From an uncultured Paracoccaceae bacterium (GTDB taxonomy: Bacteria > Pseudomonadota > Alphaproteobacteria > Rhodobacterales > Rhodobacteraceae), in the NCBI GenBank assembly GCA_947503775.1, contig CANNFE010000002.1:124001-188000 (forward strand): a stretch of 64,000 nucleotides of DNA, in the 5' to 3' direction. Below, piece by piece: positions 52,347 to 62,267 of this stretch (position 1 is the stretch's first letter; every line of letters starts with the position of its first letter). A program made the translations under genes and the position numbers. Below the pieces are notes generated by a model. That model did not search any database. It saw only the letters and a list, made by a program, of their open reading frames with translations, and was not told the DNA's origin.

Positions 52347-54224
52347 TTACGAAGCCTTCTGTCGCTCATGGCCTCTAATCTTGGCCAAGATGAGCGTAAG
52401 CGCAGCTGGGGTTATGCCCTCCACTCGGCTCGCTTGTGATATATTTGCGGGGCGAGCTTTCGAAAGCTTTTCCTTCAGCTCGTTCGAAAGACCCTCGATT
52501 GACCCAAATGACAAGCTGTTTGGGATCAGGATGTTCTGATCCCGCTGAAGCGCCTCGAGGTCTTTTGCCTGACGTTCAAGATAAGGCGCGTAGGAAGCTT
52601 CTCTCTGAAGCTGCCTCAGAGCCCAGGGTTCTATATCAGAGAGCGAAGGAGCCAGCTTTGCCACAGTCTCTAGATCGATACCTCTTAGACCAAGCGCCTC
52701 AAGGACTGTTCTTTTAGGGCCGTCCGCGTTCAATACAGCGCCAGCCTTTGCATATTCTCGTGCCGATAGGAGAACACCTGATAGCTTGGTTTTCGCGATC
52801 GAAAGATAATTCAGCTTATTCTGGAAGGTCGACCACTGAGGATCCGGGACTATTCCAGCATCCCGTCCGATCTGAGTAAGCCGTTGATCAGCGTTATCGG
52901 CTCGAAGATGAAGGCGAAATTCAGCGCGGGAGGTGAACATTCTGTAGGGCTCCTGAACCCCACGAATTGTAAGATCATCAATCATGACCCCGATATAGGA
53001 TTGATGTCTCTCAAAGATAACCGAGTCCTTGTCGGACACCTTCAGGGCTGCATTCAAACCCGCGACAAGACCTTGAGCTGCGGCTTCTTCATACCCAGTC
53101 GTCCCGTTTATCTGACCCGCAAAAAAGAGTCTGGCGATATCCGGCAGCTCAAGCGTCGCCGTAAGTGATCGAGGGTCGAAGTAATCATACTCGATCGCAT
53201 AACCAGGTTGAGTGATTGTCGCGCTTTCCAATCCGCGAATAGACCTGACGTAGAGAAGCTGTATATCCTCAGGAAGGGAGGTCGAGATACCGTTCGGGTA
53301 GACGACATCACTCTTTAATCCTTCTGGTTCAAGAAAAATCTGATGAGAGGTTTTATCCGCAAACCTGATGATCTTATCTTCGATCGATGGACAATAACGG
53401 GGTCCTTTCCCAGCGATATGGCCACCGTACATCGCTGATTTTGAAAGGTTTTCTCGTATAATTTCATGCGTTTGATCGTTCGTCTCTGTAATACCGCAAT
53501 CGACCTGAGGGCATTGCAACGAAGTCGTCGAATTTGAGAAAAACACCGGGACGTCATCGCCCGCCTGACGTTCTAAGGCCTCCCAGTCAATCGTTCTGCT
53601 CAAAAGCCGAGGCGGTGTTCCGGTTTTTAGCCGGCCTTGCGGCAGGCTTAACTCTGCCAAACGATCCGCCAGGCACGTAGACGCATTGTCATTATACCGT
53701 CCGCCTTCAAAGCTCTTATCGCCGACATGAACGACTCCACGAAGAAATGTCCCAGCGGTGAGGACAACGGCGTCCGCAGGAAGCACGCTGTCGTCAGATA
53801 GACGAACACCGCGAATACATCCGTTCTCGATCTGTAGGTCCGTGACTTCGCCTTCGACTACAGTCAAGTTCTGCTGAGCTTCAATGATCCGGTGTACCGC
53901 GGCCGCATACCGCTCCCGATCAGATTGTGCTCGGGGCCCCTGAACAGCTGGGCCTTTTGACCGATTTAGAAGCCGAAACTGGATGCCGGCGTAATCAGCG
54001 GCATGCGGCATGATACCGCCAAGGGCATCAATCTCGCGAACCAGATGTCCTTTGCCAATCCCTCCGATCGCGGGGTTGCACGACATCTTACCCAGATCAC
54101 TGAACGACATCGTGACGAGTACCGTGGAAACTCCTGCTCGCGCGGATGCACAAGCAGCCTCAACACCTGCGTGACCGCCACCGATGACAATAATCTGCCG
54201 TTGATGTTTCACGTGAAACCTCAT
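52347..54224 (-). CDS. mnmG: tRNA uridine 5-carboxymethylaminomethyl modification enzyme MnmG
   Basis: A 625-residue FAD protein that works with MnmE to modify U34 of tRNAs. The FAD loop [20 protein letters not shown] is at the N-terminus, [22 protein letters not shown] and [19 protein letters not shown] follow, and the C-terminal domain holds [15 protein letters not shown]. It overlaps mnmE by 4 bases, and a parS-like site covers its first codons. Full family length. Confidence 0.96.
   Translation of the reverse strand: MRFHVKHQRQIIVIGGGHAGVEAACASARAGVSTVLVTMSFSDLGKMSCNPAIGGIGKGHLVREIDALGGIMPHAADYAGIQFRLLNRSKGPAVQGPRAQSDRERYAAAVHRIIEAQQNLTVVEGEVTDLQIENGCIRGVRLSDDSVLPADAVVLTAGTFLRGVVHVGDKSFEGGRYNDNASTCLADRLAELSLPQGRLKTGTPPRLLSRTIDWEALERQAGDDVPVFFSNSTTSLQCPQVDCGITETNDQTHEIIRENLSKSAMYGGHIAGKGPRYCPSIEDKIIRFADKTSHQIFLEPEGLKSDVVYPNGISTSLPEDIQLLYVRSIRGLESATITQPGYAIEYDYFDPRSLTATLELPDIARLFFAGQINGTTGYEEAAAQGLVAGLNAALKVSDKDSVIFERHQSYIGVMIDDLTIRGVQEPYRMFTSRAEFRLHLRADNADQRLTQIGRDAGIVPDPQWSTFQNKLNYLSIAKTKLSGVLLSAREYAKAGAVLNADGPKRTVLEALGLRGIDLETVAKLAPSLSDIEPWALRQLQREASYAPYLERQAKDLEALQRDQNILIPNSLSFGSIEGLSNELKEKLSKARPANISQASRVEGITPAALTLILAKIRGHERQKAS
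54205..54220. promoter_or_regulatory. parS centromere site, one mismatch
   Basis: TGTTTCACGTGAAACC matches the 16-base parS consensus at 15 positions (last A replaced by C). It spans codons 2-7 of mnmG (RFHVKH) and lies 1.9 kb from the perfect site. Confidence 0.88.
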
Positions 54225-55504
54225 TTCCCAATACAGAAAGAGCTGAAGACATCATCTAGCACATCATCCGGGGTGACGCGACCGATCAGCTTGTCGAGCA
54301 TGAACAGGGTAGACCTGATATCTTCAGTGACGAGTTCCTCATCCATCTTTGTCTCAATCCTATTTAGCACCGCCCCGAGCATATGAGACGCATCATGTAG
54401 GGCATCTATATACCGCTCTCGAAGAAGCAATTGCTCGCCGAGTTTTCCGGCCTCCAGCCTCTCAAGGACAGCATCAATGAGCTCGGGAAGGCCTTCGCCT
54501 GTCAGGCCTGATACGGATAGATCCGCGGTCTGACCCAGGTCAGCTTTTGCTCCGACTTGAAGGTCTTGGGATCGGGGAGGAAGTGACATATCCCCACTCT
54601 GATCACCAAGGTAGATCCTGACATCCGCAGTTTTCGCAGCAGATATCGCTCTTTCAATCCCGATCGTCTCTACTTCATCAACTGAGGACCGCAGACCAGC
54701 CGTATCCATGAGGCGGATGGGGACCCCATGCCAGTCAAGTACGGTCTCGACAATGTCGCGTGTCGTGCCTGGAATAGGCGTCGTAATTGCGATATCCCGT
54801 CCAACTAAAGCATTGACTAAGGTCGATTTTCCGCTGTTTGGAGGTCCGATGATAACGACTGAATAGCCGTGTCGTAGACGATCTGAATTGGCAGAGGCCG
54901 ATAGGATTGCTTCGATCCCTAGCTTTACGCTTGAGATGAGGTCTTTCACCTCGGCCCACACATCCGAGGGGATATCCTCGTCCGAAAAATCAATGGTCGC
55001 CTCGAATAGCGAAAGGCCTTTTATGAGATGCGCGCGCCAGAGATCTATCTTGTCAGACAAGCGGCCTGAGAGAAGCGACATCGCTTTTTGGCGTTGTAGC
55101 TCGGTTTCAGCATCGATCAGGTCGCCAAGCGCTTCGACCTGCACGAGATCCAACTTGTCGTTCTGCAGCGCGCGCCTGGTGAACTCACCAGGATCGGCAA
55201 GCCGGAGATCCTCGACCAGACCCAACTCATGCAGAAGATCCTTAACCACGGCGATGCTGCCATGGCATTGGAACTCGACAACATCCTCACCGGTGAAACT
55301 ATCTGGTCCAGGGAAAGACAGAAGAAGTCCGCGGTCGATCACTTGTCCGGTTGATCGGAAGAAAGACCTCAGCGACATCGCGCGGCCCAAGGGTCGCTGC
55401 CCTGTTATGAGGCCCGCAGCATCAAAGGCTTTCGGTCCCGACACCCTGATGATCGAAACACCAGCCTTACCGGGCGCCGTCGCCTGCGCGAAGATCGTCG
55501 TCAC
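54221..55504 (-). CDS. mnmE: tRNA modification GTPase MnmE
   Basis: A 427-residue GTPase. The N-terminal tetrahydrofolate domain begins [22 protein letters not shown]. The G domain has [28 protein letters not shown] and [11 protein letters not shown], and the protein ends in the required CIGK. It forms a complex with MnmG, whose gene overlaps it by 4 bases. It lies 19 bases after the stop of rho. Confidence 0.96.
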   Translation of the reverse strand: MTTIFAQATAPGKAGVSIIRVSGPKAFDAAGLITGQRPLGRAMSLRSFFRSTGQVIDRGLLLSFPGPDSFTGEDVVEFQCHGSIAVVKDLLHELGLVEDLRLADPGEFTRRALQNDKLDLVQVEALGDLIDAETELQRQKAMSLLSGRLSDKIDLWRAHLIKGLSLFEATIDFSDEDIPSDVWAEVKDLISSVKLGIEAILSASANSDRLRHGYSVVIIGPPNSGKSTLVNALVGRDIAITTPIPGTTRDIVETVLDWHGVPIRLMDTAGLRSSVDEVETIGIERAISAAKTADVRIYLGDQSGDMSLPPRSQDLQVGAKADLGQTADLSVSGLTGEGLPELIDAVLERLEAGKLGEQLLLRERYIDALHDASHMLGAVLNRIETKMDEELVTEDIRSTLFMLDKLIGRVTPDDVLDDVFSSFCIGK

Positions 55505-55523
55505 GACATCCTCGAATCCGCCC

Positions 55524-56795
55524 TCAGGCGTTCATGGAATCGAAGAAATCCGAGTTGCTTTTCGTCTGTTTGAGCTTCGAGATTAGAAACTCAATCGCAT
55601 CGGTCGTCCCCATTGGATTGAGAATACGCCGAAGGACATAGGTCTTCTGAAGGTCGTTCTTGTCGACAAGAAGATCTTCCTTCCGGGTTCCGGATTTGAG
55701 GATGTCCATCGCCGGGAAGACACGCTTATCCGCAACCTTGCGATCCAGGACAATCTCGGAGTTACCGGTGCCCTTGAACTCTTCGAAGATAACCTCGTCC
55801 ATCCGGCTGCCGGTATCGATGAGGGCCGTTGCGATTATCGTGAGAGAGCCACCTTCTTCTATGTTCCGTGCGGCACCGAAGAAACGCTTCGGACGCTGAA
55901 GCGCGTTCGCATCCACACCACCGGTGAGGACTTTACCCGAGGACGGCACGGTCGTGTTGAAAGCACGACCGAGACGCGTGATCGAATCGAGGAGGATGAC
56001 GACGTCTCGCTTATGTTCAACGAGACGTTTCGCCTTCTCGATCACCATTTCGGAAACGGCAACGTGGCGCGTTGCAGGTTCATCAAAAGTCGAGCTGACA
56101 ACCTCGCCCTTAACGGAACGCTGCATATCGGTGACTTCTTCGGGCCGCTCATCGATGAGCAGGACGATCAGATAACATTCCGGATGATTTGCCTCGATCG
56201 AAGACGCAATATTCTGAAGCAGCACCGTCTTACCCGTGCGCGGAGGCGCGACGATCAGCGAGCGCTGTCCTTTTCCAATGGGTGCGACAAGATCGATGAT
56301 CCGGGCAGACCGGTCCTTGATCGTCGGATCCTCGATCTCCATCGTCATCCGCTCATCAGGGTAGAGCGGTGTCAGATTGTCGAAGGCAACCTTATGCTTT
56401 GCTTTCTCCGGCTCTTCGAAGTTGATCTTTTCAACTGCAACAAGGCAGAAATATCGTTCGCTGTCATTAGGCTCTCGAATGACGCCTTCGACCGTATCGC
56501 CGGTCCGCAAGGAAAACTGCCGGATCATGTCCGGGGACACATAGATATCGTCAGGTCCCGGAAGATAGTTTGCCTCGGGCGACCGCAAGAAGCCGAACCC
56601 GTCCTGAAGAACTTCGAGCACTCCGTCACCACCGATGACCCACTCGTCCTCTGCACGTTCTTTGAGGATCGAGAACATCATCTCGCCCTTGCGCATCGTC
56701 GACGCGTTTTCAATCTCAAGCTCCTCTGCCATGGACAGAAGATCTTTCGGGCTTTTCGCCTTGAGGTCAGCGAGGTTTAGGCGGTTATCACTCAT
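55524..56795 (-). CDS. rho: Transcription termination factor Rho
   Basis: A 423-residue Rho hexamer subunit. The N-terminal RNA-binding part is [20 protein letters not shown] and the cold-shock-like [18 protein letters not shown]. The ATPase has the P-loop [16 protein letters not shown], then [20 protein letters not shown] and the R loop. It lacks the large extra insert of actinobacterial Rho. Starts the long operon rho-mnmE-mnmG-rsmG-parA-parB in this orientation. Confidence 0.97.
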   Translation of the reverse strand: MSDNRLNLADLKAKSPKDLLSMAEELEIENASTMRKGEMMFSILKERAEDEWVIGGDGVLEVLQDGFGFLRSPEANYLPGPDDIYVSPDMIRQFSLRTGDTVEGVIREPNDSERYFCLVAVEKINFEEPEKAKHKVAFDNLTPLYPDERMTMEIEDPTIKDRSARIIDLVAPIGKGQRSLIVAPPRTGKTVLLQNIASSIEANHPECYLIVLLIDERPEEVTDMQRSVKGEVVSSTFDEPATRHVAVSEMVIEKAKRLVEHKRDVVILLDSITRLGRAFNTTVPSSGKVLTGGVDANALQRPKRFFGAARNIEEGGSLTIIATALIDTGSRMDEVIFEEFKGTGNSEIVLDRKVADKRVFPAMDILKSGTRKEDLLVDKNDLQKTYVLRRILNPMGTTDAIEFLISKLKQTKSNSDFFDSMNA

Positions 56796-56907
56796 GGACA
56801 GAGATCCTTGCGCGCAGAGCGCGGCAGATATTGGGCTATGACAGCTGGAACAAACACCAGGACTGGCGTTGGAGATCTCAGATAGGAATTTCCGGACGCG
56901 GAGTCAA

Positions 56908-57357
56908 TCAGAACCAGACAGGTCGCACGATGACAGAGATTACGATGATGATCATCAGAACGGTAGGCACCTCATTCGCGATCCGGTAGCCGCGACCACT
57001 GATCGTATTGGTGCCGGCCAAAAGCTCCTTGCGCTTCTTGGAAAGCCAGCCGTGATATCCTGTCATGAGAATAACCGCGACTGTCTTCAACCAGGGCCAG
57101 GCCGCGGCCCAGTCGATCGCGCCTGGGGTTGCGACCATCAAAAGACCAAAGATCCAGGTTGAGATCATGGCAGGGGTCATAATGGCTTTCAGAAGACGGC
57201 GTTCCATCGTCTGGAACATCTCTTCGGTCTTCGAACCCGGCTCTACCTCTTCTACGTGATAGACGTAGAGGCGCGGCAGATAGAAGATCGCTGCCATCCA
57301 CGCGATGGCAGAGATGACATGCAATGCTTTCAGCCAAGGATAGATCTCGATCAGCAT
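56908..57357 (-). CDS. hemJ: Protoporphyrinogen IX oxidase HemJ
   Basis: A 149-residue membrane protein with four helices. LKALHVISAIAWMAAIFYLPRLYVYHVE holds the conserved His and the W-x-A-x2-FYLPRL-Y signature, and TGYHGWLSKKRKELLAG the second conserved part. It oxidises protoporphyrinogen in the heme pathway of bacteria lacking HemG and HemY. A 112-base gap separates it from rho; the other side is the putative origin region. Confidence 0.92.
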   Translation of the reverse strand: MLIEIYPWLKALHVISAIAWMAAIFYLPRLYVYHVEEVEPGSKTEEMFQTMERRLLKAIMTPAMISTWIFGLLMVATPGAIDWAAAWPWLKTVAVILMTGYHGWLSKKRKELLAGTNTISGRGYRIANEVPTVLMIIIVISVIVRPVWF

Positions 57358-57382
57358 GTTCGACCTTCTAGGCAGAGCCTCC

Positions 57383-57402
57383 TTATATAAATAAGTATAT
57401 AA
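57383..57402. other. AT-rich tract, possible DNA unwinding element
   Basis: The tract TTATATAAATAAGTATATAA is A/T except for one G, and lies at the hemJ side of the putative origin. It could also be the hemJ promoter. Confidence 0.4.
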
Positions 57403-57434
57403 AGAGAGATAGGTTATGTAGGCAGCTCAAGATC

Positions 57435-57443
57435 TGTGGATCA
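57435..57443 (-). promoter_or_regulatory. DnaA-box-like sequence
   Basis: On the minus strand it reads TGATCCACA, one mismatch from TTATCCACA. Confidence 0.45.
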
Positions 57444-57575
57444 TTGAGATATTCAGCATTTACTCTCATCTGTTCGGGCTGTGTGCAAACAGATTTCGGG
57501 AGTAGGATAGAATTCCTCCATCTTATTTTACTCAACTAAATCAATGATTTGACAAAATATGGGGCCGTGTTTGCT

Positions 57576-57584
57576 TGTGGATGA
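57576..57584 (-). promoter_or_regulatory. DnaA-box-like sequence
   Basis: On the minus strand it reads TCATCCACA, one mismatch from TTATCCACA. Confidence 0.45.
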
Positions 57585-57613
57585 AGTGTGGGACATCAGG
57601 CGGCGACTACGCT

Positions 57614-57622
57614 TTATTCACA
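57614..57622 (+). promoter_or_regulatory. DnaA box
   Basis: TTATTCACA fits the accepted consensus TTATNCACA exactly. Confidence 0.65.
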
Positions 57623-57766
57623 AGATAGGTGCCATCCTTTTCGGCGGTGCATATCTCAAGATAAAAGTTTGCGAGATCTCTGTCTTTGGATCGAAGACGG
57701 CTTGGCAAGGGTGTTTGTCCCGCGGATCAGGTTGATCTCTCCGTCAGTTTCCCACAGATCTATCCC

Positions 57767-58366
57767 ATGCCACGTCCAATCGTCCTTGCATCCTCCTCTG
57801 CCATTCGAAGCCAGTTACTTTCTCAAGCAGGTGTGGCGCATGAGGTTTTTCCTGTCCGGGTAGATGAAGCGACCATCCGGGACTCCATGCTTGCAGAAGC
57901 TGCACCTCCTCGGGACATTGCGGACAAGCTGGCTGAGTTGAAAGCTCTCAAAGCGGCGAGGTCCTTCCCCGATGCCGTTGTGATCGGGGCTGATCAGGTC
58001 CTCGATCTTGAAGGAAAGCTTTACAGCAAGGCGGCCGATCAAGAAGAGGCGATACGACATCTAAACGATTTTCGCGGCCGCCGGCACAAGCTTCTCTCCG
58101 CTTCGGTAATTGTCGTTGGAGGTGAATTGGTCTGGCGCCATATCGGCATGGCTCAGATCACGATACGGGATGCATCTGATGCGTATCTTGAGGCCTATGT
58201 TGCACGGAACTGGGATCAGATCCGGCATTCCGTCGGCTGCTATCAGATCGAAGGAGAAGGCGTTCGGCTCATGTCTCAGGTGAGCGGTGATTACTTCTCG
58301 GTTCTGGGTTTGCCCCTAATCGAGCTTCTGTCTTATCTCACGTTGAGAGGGGACATAGACGGATGA
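57767..58366 (+). CDS. maf: Maf-like nucleoside triphosphate pyrophosphatase
   Basis: A 199-residue Maf protein. IVLASSSAIRSQLLSQAG at the N-terminus, VIGADQVLDLEGKLYSKAAD in the middle with the catalytic Asp, and SVGCYQIEGEGVRLM with YFSVLGLPLIELL at the end. It hydrolyses aberrant nucleotides. ATG 57,767 fits the family start; the frame stays open upstream into the origin gap. It leads the operon maf-aroE-coaE-dnaQ, with a 4-base overlap to aroE. Confidence 0.93.
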   Translation: MPRPIVLASSSAIRSQLLSQAGVAHEVFPVRVDEATIRDSMLAEAAPPRDIADKLAELKALKAARSFPDAVVIGADQVLDLEGKLYSKAADQEEAIRHLNDFRGRRHKLLSASVIVVGGELVWRHIGMAQITIRDASDAYLEAYVARNWDQIRHSVGCYQIEGEGVRLMSQVSGDYFSVLGLPLIELLSYLTLRGDIDG

Positions 58367-59187
58367 TCGAAAAGATCCCATCGGCCGGCGTCCTCGGATC
58401 TCCTGTCGGTCATTCGAAGTCTCCGATCCTTCACGGTCATTGGCTAGAGCGACATCAGTTAGCGGGTCACTATATTCCGCTTCATGTTGAGGTGGACGAT
58501 TTTGAGCATGTCATCCAGACCTTGCCGAAGATGGGGTTTGTCGGTGTAAACGTCACCGTCCCTCATAAGATTCGAGCGCTTTCGGTTGCTGATACGTCGT
58601 CAGCCTTTGCCGACCGTATCGGCGCCGCGAATATGCTGACCTTTCTTCCAGATGGTCAGATCCATGCGGAAAACAGCGATGGCTACGGATTTCTGTCCCA
58701 CCTCAAGAACTCGGCGCCCAATTGGTGCAGCCAAGACGAGCCCATCCTGATTCTAGGTGCTGGCGGCGCTGCCCGTGCAGTTGTAGCGGCTCTTGTTGAG
58801 GACGGCGCGACAGATATCATGATAAGCAACCGAACATCATCGAGTGCGGAAGACCTTGCAAAGCAGACCAGCTGTTCGACTGTGGCTTGGGATGAGGTCG
58901 CATTGGTTCTTTCGAACGCTCAGACCATCGTGAACACGACGTCCCTCGGGATGATTGGCATGCCGCCGCTGTCTTTCGATTTAAGCGGTTTGAGGAAGGG
59001 GCAGATCGTCATGGATCTGGTTTACGCTCCCCTTGAAACAGAGCTTCTTGCACGTGCGAAAGAGGCCGGATGCACAGCGGTCGATGGGCTTGGCATGCTC
59101 CTTCACCAAGCGGTCCCGGGTTTTGAGAAGTGGTTCGGCATCAAGCCGGAAGTGGATGCGGATCTCAGAGCCGCAGTTCTAAAATGA
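58363..59187 (+). CDS. aroE: Shikimate dehydrogenase
   Basis: A 274-residue enzyme that reduces 3-dehydroshikimate with NADPH in aromatic amino acid synthesis. GVLGSPVGHSKSPILHGHWL is the substrate site, GVNVTVPHKIRAL carries the catalytic lysine, and ILGAGGAARAVVAALVEDG is the nucleotide loop. ATG 58,363 overlaps maf. The coaE start overlaps its stop. Confidence 0.95.
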   Translation: MIEKIPSAGVLGSPVGHSKSPILHGHWLERHQLAGHYIPLHVEVDDFEHVIQTLPKMGFVGVNVTVPHKIRALSVADTSSAFADRIGAANMLTFLPDGQIHAENSDGYGFLSHLKNSAPNWCSQDEPILILGAGGAARAVVAALVEDGATDIMISNRTSSSAEDLAKQTSCSTVAWDEVALVLSNAQTIVNTTSLGMIGMPPLSFDLSGLRKGQIVMDLVYAPLETELLARAKEAGCTAVDGLGMLLHQAVPGFEKWFGIKPEVDADLRAAVLK

Positions 59188-59768
59188 GCATCCTACTCGG
59201 TTTGACCGGCTCGATCGCGACGGGGAAAAGCACGACGGCCAAAATCTTTGCGGAGGCGGGCGTGCCGGTTTGGGATGCGGATGAGGCCGTTCACCGGCTC
59301 TATGCCAGAGGAGGTGAGGCGGTTGAGCCCATCGAAGGGGCATTTACGGATGTCGTAACAGATGGGGCCGTTGATCGAGAAAGGTTGAGAGACCAGCTCG
59401 AAAAGGATCCAGCCGCTTTTGATCGGCTGAATTCGATTGTCCATCCTCTGGTTCAGGACGACCGTAAGGCATTCATCAAACGCCATGACGAGAGGGTTCT
59501 TCTTTTCGACATCCCGCTCCTGTTCGAAACCAAGGCCGAGACGGCCTTTTACAAGGTTGTCCTGACGACCATCGATGCCCAAGAGCAACGCCGACGCGTT
59601 GTGTCCCGGCGCTCTATGAGCGAAGATCAACTCGAGCTAATCCTTGGCAGGCAGATCCCTGATCGTGAGAAGCGGAAGAGGGCGGATTATGTCATTGAGA
59701 CATGGAGTATGGTCCATGTCAGGCGGCGCGTGAAAGATATTCTGGACGAGGTTTCAAAAGATGCGTGA
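59184..59768 (+). CDS. coaE: Dephospho-CoA kinase
   Basis: A 194-residue kinase for the last step of CoA synthesis. The P-loop is LLGLTGSIATGKSTTAKIF, then VWDADEAVHRLYA with the substrate Asp and DIPLLFETKAE. ATG 59,184 overlaps the aroE stop (ATGA); the frame opens further back but inside aroE. It overlaps dnaQ by 8 bases. Confidence 0.95.
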   Translation: MSILLGLTGSIATGKSTTAKIFAEAGVPVWDADEAVHRLYARGGEAVEPIEGAFTDVVTDGAVDRERLRDQLEKDPAAFDRLNSIVHPLVQDDRKAFIKRHDERVLLFDIPLLFETKAETAFYKVVLTTIDAQEQRRRVVSRRSMSEDQLELILGRQIPDREKRKRADYVIETWSMVHVRRRVKDILDEVSKDA

Positions 59769-60450
59769 GATCGTTCTCGATACCGAGACCACCGGGTTCG
59801 AACCAGCGGATGGAGACCGCATCGTTGAAATCGGTGCCGTCGAGTTGCTGAACCATGTTCCAACGGGGCGGACCTATCACCAATATATCAATCCCGAGCG
59901 GTCGATGCCGAAAGAGGCCTTCGAGGTTCATGGTCTCGGAGATGATTTCCTGAGGGACAAGCCTGTCTTCGCAGATATCGCCGCAGCTTTCGTCGAATTC
60001 GTGGGTGACGATAAACTCATCATTCACAATGCCGCCTTCGACATGAAGTTTCTCAATGCAGAGCTGGGGTGGCTCGACAGACCGCTACTGCCGATGGAGC
60101 AAGCCATTGATACGCTTGGGATTGCCAGACGCCGGTTCCCGGGTGCACCAGCCTCGCTCGACGCGCTCTGCCGACGGTTCGGGATCGATAACTCATCCCG
60201 AACCCTGCATGGTGCCTTGCTCGACAGCGAGATCTTGGCGGAGGTCTACCTTGAGCTGATCGGAGGAAAGCAGCCTGGGCTGGTTCTGTCTCCCGAGACG
60301 AAAAAGACCGAAAAAACCGTCGATGACACCTGGCGTGCGATGCCTCGGCAAACACCGCTTCCATCCAGGCTGACGGAAGAGGAAGCCGCGTCCCATCGAT
60401 CCTTTGTCGAACAGATGGGAAGCGGCTCTTTGTGGGTCGGTAAGACTTAG
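59761..60450 (+). CDS. dnaQ: DNA polymerase III epsilon subunit (proofreading exonuclease)
   Basis: A 229-residue DnaQ. The 3'-5' exonuclease motifs are VLDTETTGFEPADGDRIVEIG (Exo I), IIHNAAFDMKFLNAEL (Exo II) and HGALLDSEILAEVYLEL (Exo III with its His and Asp). The C-terminal 45 residues are the linker that contacts the polymerase subunit. It is the last gene of the maf operon and converges on secB, overlapping it by 4 bases. Confidence 0.95.
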   Translation: MREIVLDTETTGFEPADGDRIVEIGAVELLNHVPTGRTYHQYINPERSMPKEAFEVHGLGDDFLRDKPVFADIAAAFVEFVGDDKLIIHNAAFDMKFLNAELGWLDRPLLPMEQAIDTLGIARRRFPGAPASLDALCRRFGIDNSSRTLHGALLDSEILAEVYLELIGGKQPGLVLSPETKKTEKTVDDTWRAMPRQTPLPSRLTEEEAASHRSFVEQMGSGSLWVGKT

Positions 60451-60971
60451 ACTTCGGCGGTCTTCTGTTCCTCGGTCCGGCGTGCGATTTCCTGACGGTA
60501 AAGCGCAAGAAAATCGATCGGTTCGAGGTTGAAAGGCGGAAAGCCACCATCCCGGGTCAGATCGCTGACGATCCGGCGAAGGTAGGGGAACAGAAGCCGT
60601 GGGCACTCGATAAGCAGATAAGGATGAAGCTGCGCCTCGGGCAAACCTTCGATCATGAAGATACCGGCATACTCGATCTCAAGCAGGAAGAGCTGATCGC
60701 CCTTGTCCTTTGCCTTCGATGAAACGGTTAGCTTGATGATGACTTCATATTGATTGTCCGCACCGCGCTTTCGCGCATCGAGCTTTACCTGGACTTGAAT
60801 CTCTGGAGTAACCTCTCCCGTGACGCCCTTTTGTGCCATGACGTTTTCGAACGACATGTCGCGCGTGTATTGCGCAAGAATGCGCTGACGGATCTCGACT
60901 TGCTGAACCTGTTGAGGATCGGTCGTTCCGTTGGGTGCCTGAGGTGTCGTGTCACTGCCGTTTTCGGCCAT
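60447..60971 (-). CDS. secB: Protein-export chaperone SecB
   Basis: A 174-residue SecB. The core starts with VEIRQRILAQYTRDMSFENV and continues with FLLEIEYAGIFMIEGLPEAQLHPYLLIECPRLLFPYLRRIVSDLTRDGGFPPFNLEPIDF, shown here only as landmarks around the conserved CPRLLFPY. It keeps preproteins unfolded for SecA. ATG 60,971 removes an uncharacteristic 15-residue leader that would begin at 61,016. It is on the opposite strand to dnaQ. Confidence 0.94.
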   Translation of the reverse strand: MAENGSDTTPQAPNGTTDPQQVQQVEIRQRILAQYTRDMSFENVMAQKGVTGEVTPEIQVQVKLDARKRGADNQYEVIIKLTVSSKAKDKGDQLFLLEIEYAGIFMIEGLPEAQLHPYLLIECPRLLFPYLRRIVSDLTRDGGFPPFNLEPIDFLALYRQEIARRTEEQKTAEV

Positions 60972-61025
60972 CGGGATGCTCCAGAAATGATTTCGCGCCC
61001 TGTTAACAGAGCGCAAGGGGCATCT

Positions 61026-61502
61026 TCAATGGCGTGTCCAGCCGGATGGGTGATGTGTCGGTTTATGTTCGGGCGGAACTTCGGTGAATTCCCCGTCGAT
61101 GATCCCGCTGTCACGGGCCGACGGTCTGGATTGTGCCGCCGTCTTCGCCTCAAAGATCTGAACGCGATTTCTCAGTATCTCGAAGAGTTTGCGCTGGACG
61201 AAAGGCGTCAGAAGGGCGATCCCGACCGTATCGGTAAAAAAGCCCGGCGTGAGCAAAAGCGCTCCGGCAACAAGCACCATTGCGCCGGTGATCAGCGGTC
61301 TGGACGGGTCCGAAAACTCGGACATCGAGTGTCGAAGAGCGGTCAAGGCCTCACGCCCCTGACGTCGTACCAGGTAGGTTCCAAGAACGGCGGTCAGCAC
61401 AACAATGAGAAGGGTCGAGGGCGTTCCGATCCACGACCCAACCTGAAGGAAGAGGAAGATCTCAACGATCGGGATCACGATAAAAAGGATCAAAAGCGGC
61501 AT
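61026..61502 (-). CDS. fxsA: FxsA family membrane protein
   Basis: A 158-residue protein with FxsA features: the first helices LLILFIVIPIVEIFLFLQVGSWIG, LLIVVLTAVLGTYLVRRQG, then GALLLTPGFFTDTVGIALLTP. The tail is polar and carries histidines. FxsA proteins were named from their effect on phage T7 exclusion; the normal role is unclear. It is between secB (same strand, 54 bases further) and the divergent TIM44 gene. Confidence 0.9.
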   Translation of the reverse strand: MPLLILFIVIPIVEIFLFLQVGSWIGTPSTLLIVVLTAVLGTYLVRRQGREALTALRHSMSEFSDPSRPLITGAMVLVAGALLLTPGFFTDTVGIALLTPFVQRKLFEILRNRVQIFEAKTAAQSRPSARDSGIIDGEFTEVPPEHKPTHHPSGWTRH

Positions 61503-61607
61503 GCCGTTCTCCAGTTGGCTCTGCTGGCCGGTGGACGTGGCCTGTTACACGTCCTAGATAAGATCATATCATCCCGTTTCTATAGCCCGAGTTGAAAGAG
61601 CCCATCC

Positions 61608-62267
61608 ATGAACTCTCCCATCCTTCAGCTGCTTGTCCTTGCAGGAATAGCTGTATTCCTGATTCTGCGGCTTCGGAGTGTTCTGGGAACGCGCGAGGGT
61701 TTCGAGAAGCCGCCTTTGCCGGTTGAGCGTGATGCCCGGCCACGCCGCCGCGACTTTGAAGTGATCGAAGGCGGGCCGGATCACGACATCACCGATCATG
61801 TTCCCGAAGACAGCGAATCCGCGAAGGCGCTGGCGTCGATGAAGGCAGCCGAACCGACATTCAACGTCAGCGAGTTTCTCAGTGGTGCGCGTGGTGCCTA
61901 TGAGATGATCCTGATGGCGTTTGAGAAGGGAAATCTTTCCGAGATCAAGGACTTGCTGTCAGACGAGGTCTACGAATCTTTTGCGCATGTCGTTGAGCAG
62001 CGCGAGCGCGAGGGACTCACGATCGAGGCGACTTTCATCGGTGTCAGCGATGTGTCTTTGAAAGAGGCAACATTCGAGCCTGATACGAAAACGGGTGAGA
62101 TCACGATGCGCTTCATTGGCGAAATGACCAGCCTTGTTCGCGATCGCGGAGGTGATGTGATCGAGGGAAGTGAGACCGAGATCAAGCGCCAACGCGATGT
62201 CTGGACATTTGCACGCGCAATGGGATCGGACGATCCGAACTGGACGTTGGTCGCCACCGGCGAATGA
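61608..62267 (+). CDS. TIM44-domain membrane protein (TimA-like)
   Basis: A 219-residue protein: one N-terminal helix (ILQLLVLAGIAVFLILRLRSVLG), a polar linker, and a Tim44 domain from about 75 onward (FLSGARGAYEMILMAFEKGNLSEIKDLLSDEVYESF and LVRDRGGDVIEGSE). This is the alphaproteobacterial relative of the mitochondrial import protein Tim44; its exact function is not established. It is the first gene of an operon with mltA and smr and overlaps mltA by 4 bases. Confidence 0.9.
   Translation: MNSPILQLLVLAGIAVFLILRLRSVLGTREGFEKPPLPVERDARPRRRDFEVIEGGPDHDITDHVPEDSESAKALASMKAAEPTFNVSEFLSGARGAYEMILMAFEKGNLSEIKDLLSDEVYESFAHVVEQREREGLTIEATFIGVSDVSLKEATFEPDTKTGEITMRFIGEMTSLVRDRGGDVIEGSETEIKRQRDVWTFARAMGSDDPNWTLVATGE

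Larger units (their letters stand above)
57358..57766. other. Candidate chromosomal replication origin (oriC) region
   Basis: A 409-base gap between the divergent genes hemJ and maf with no coding-like frame. It is much richer in A+T than its surroundings and holds one good DnaA box (57,614-57,622), two one-mismatch boxes (57,435-57,443 and 57,576-57,584) and a weaker TTTCCCACA at 57,748-57,756. AT-rich tracts at 57,383-57,402 and 57,521-57,560 could be unwinding elements. In alphaproteobacteria the origin is known to lie next to this kind of gene block (parAB-gidAB-rho-hem...maf-aroE), and both parS sites are 3-5 kb away. The same gap must contain the hemJ and maf promoters. Confidence 0.68.
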
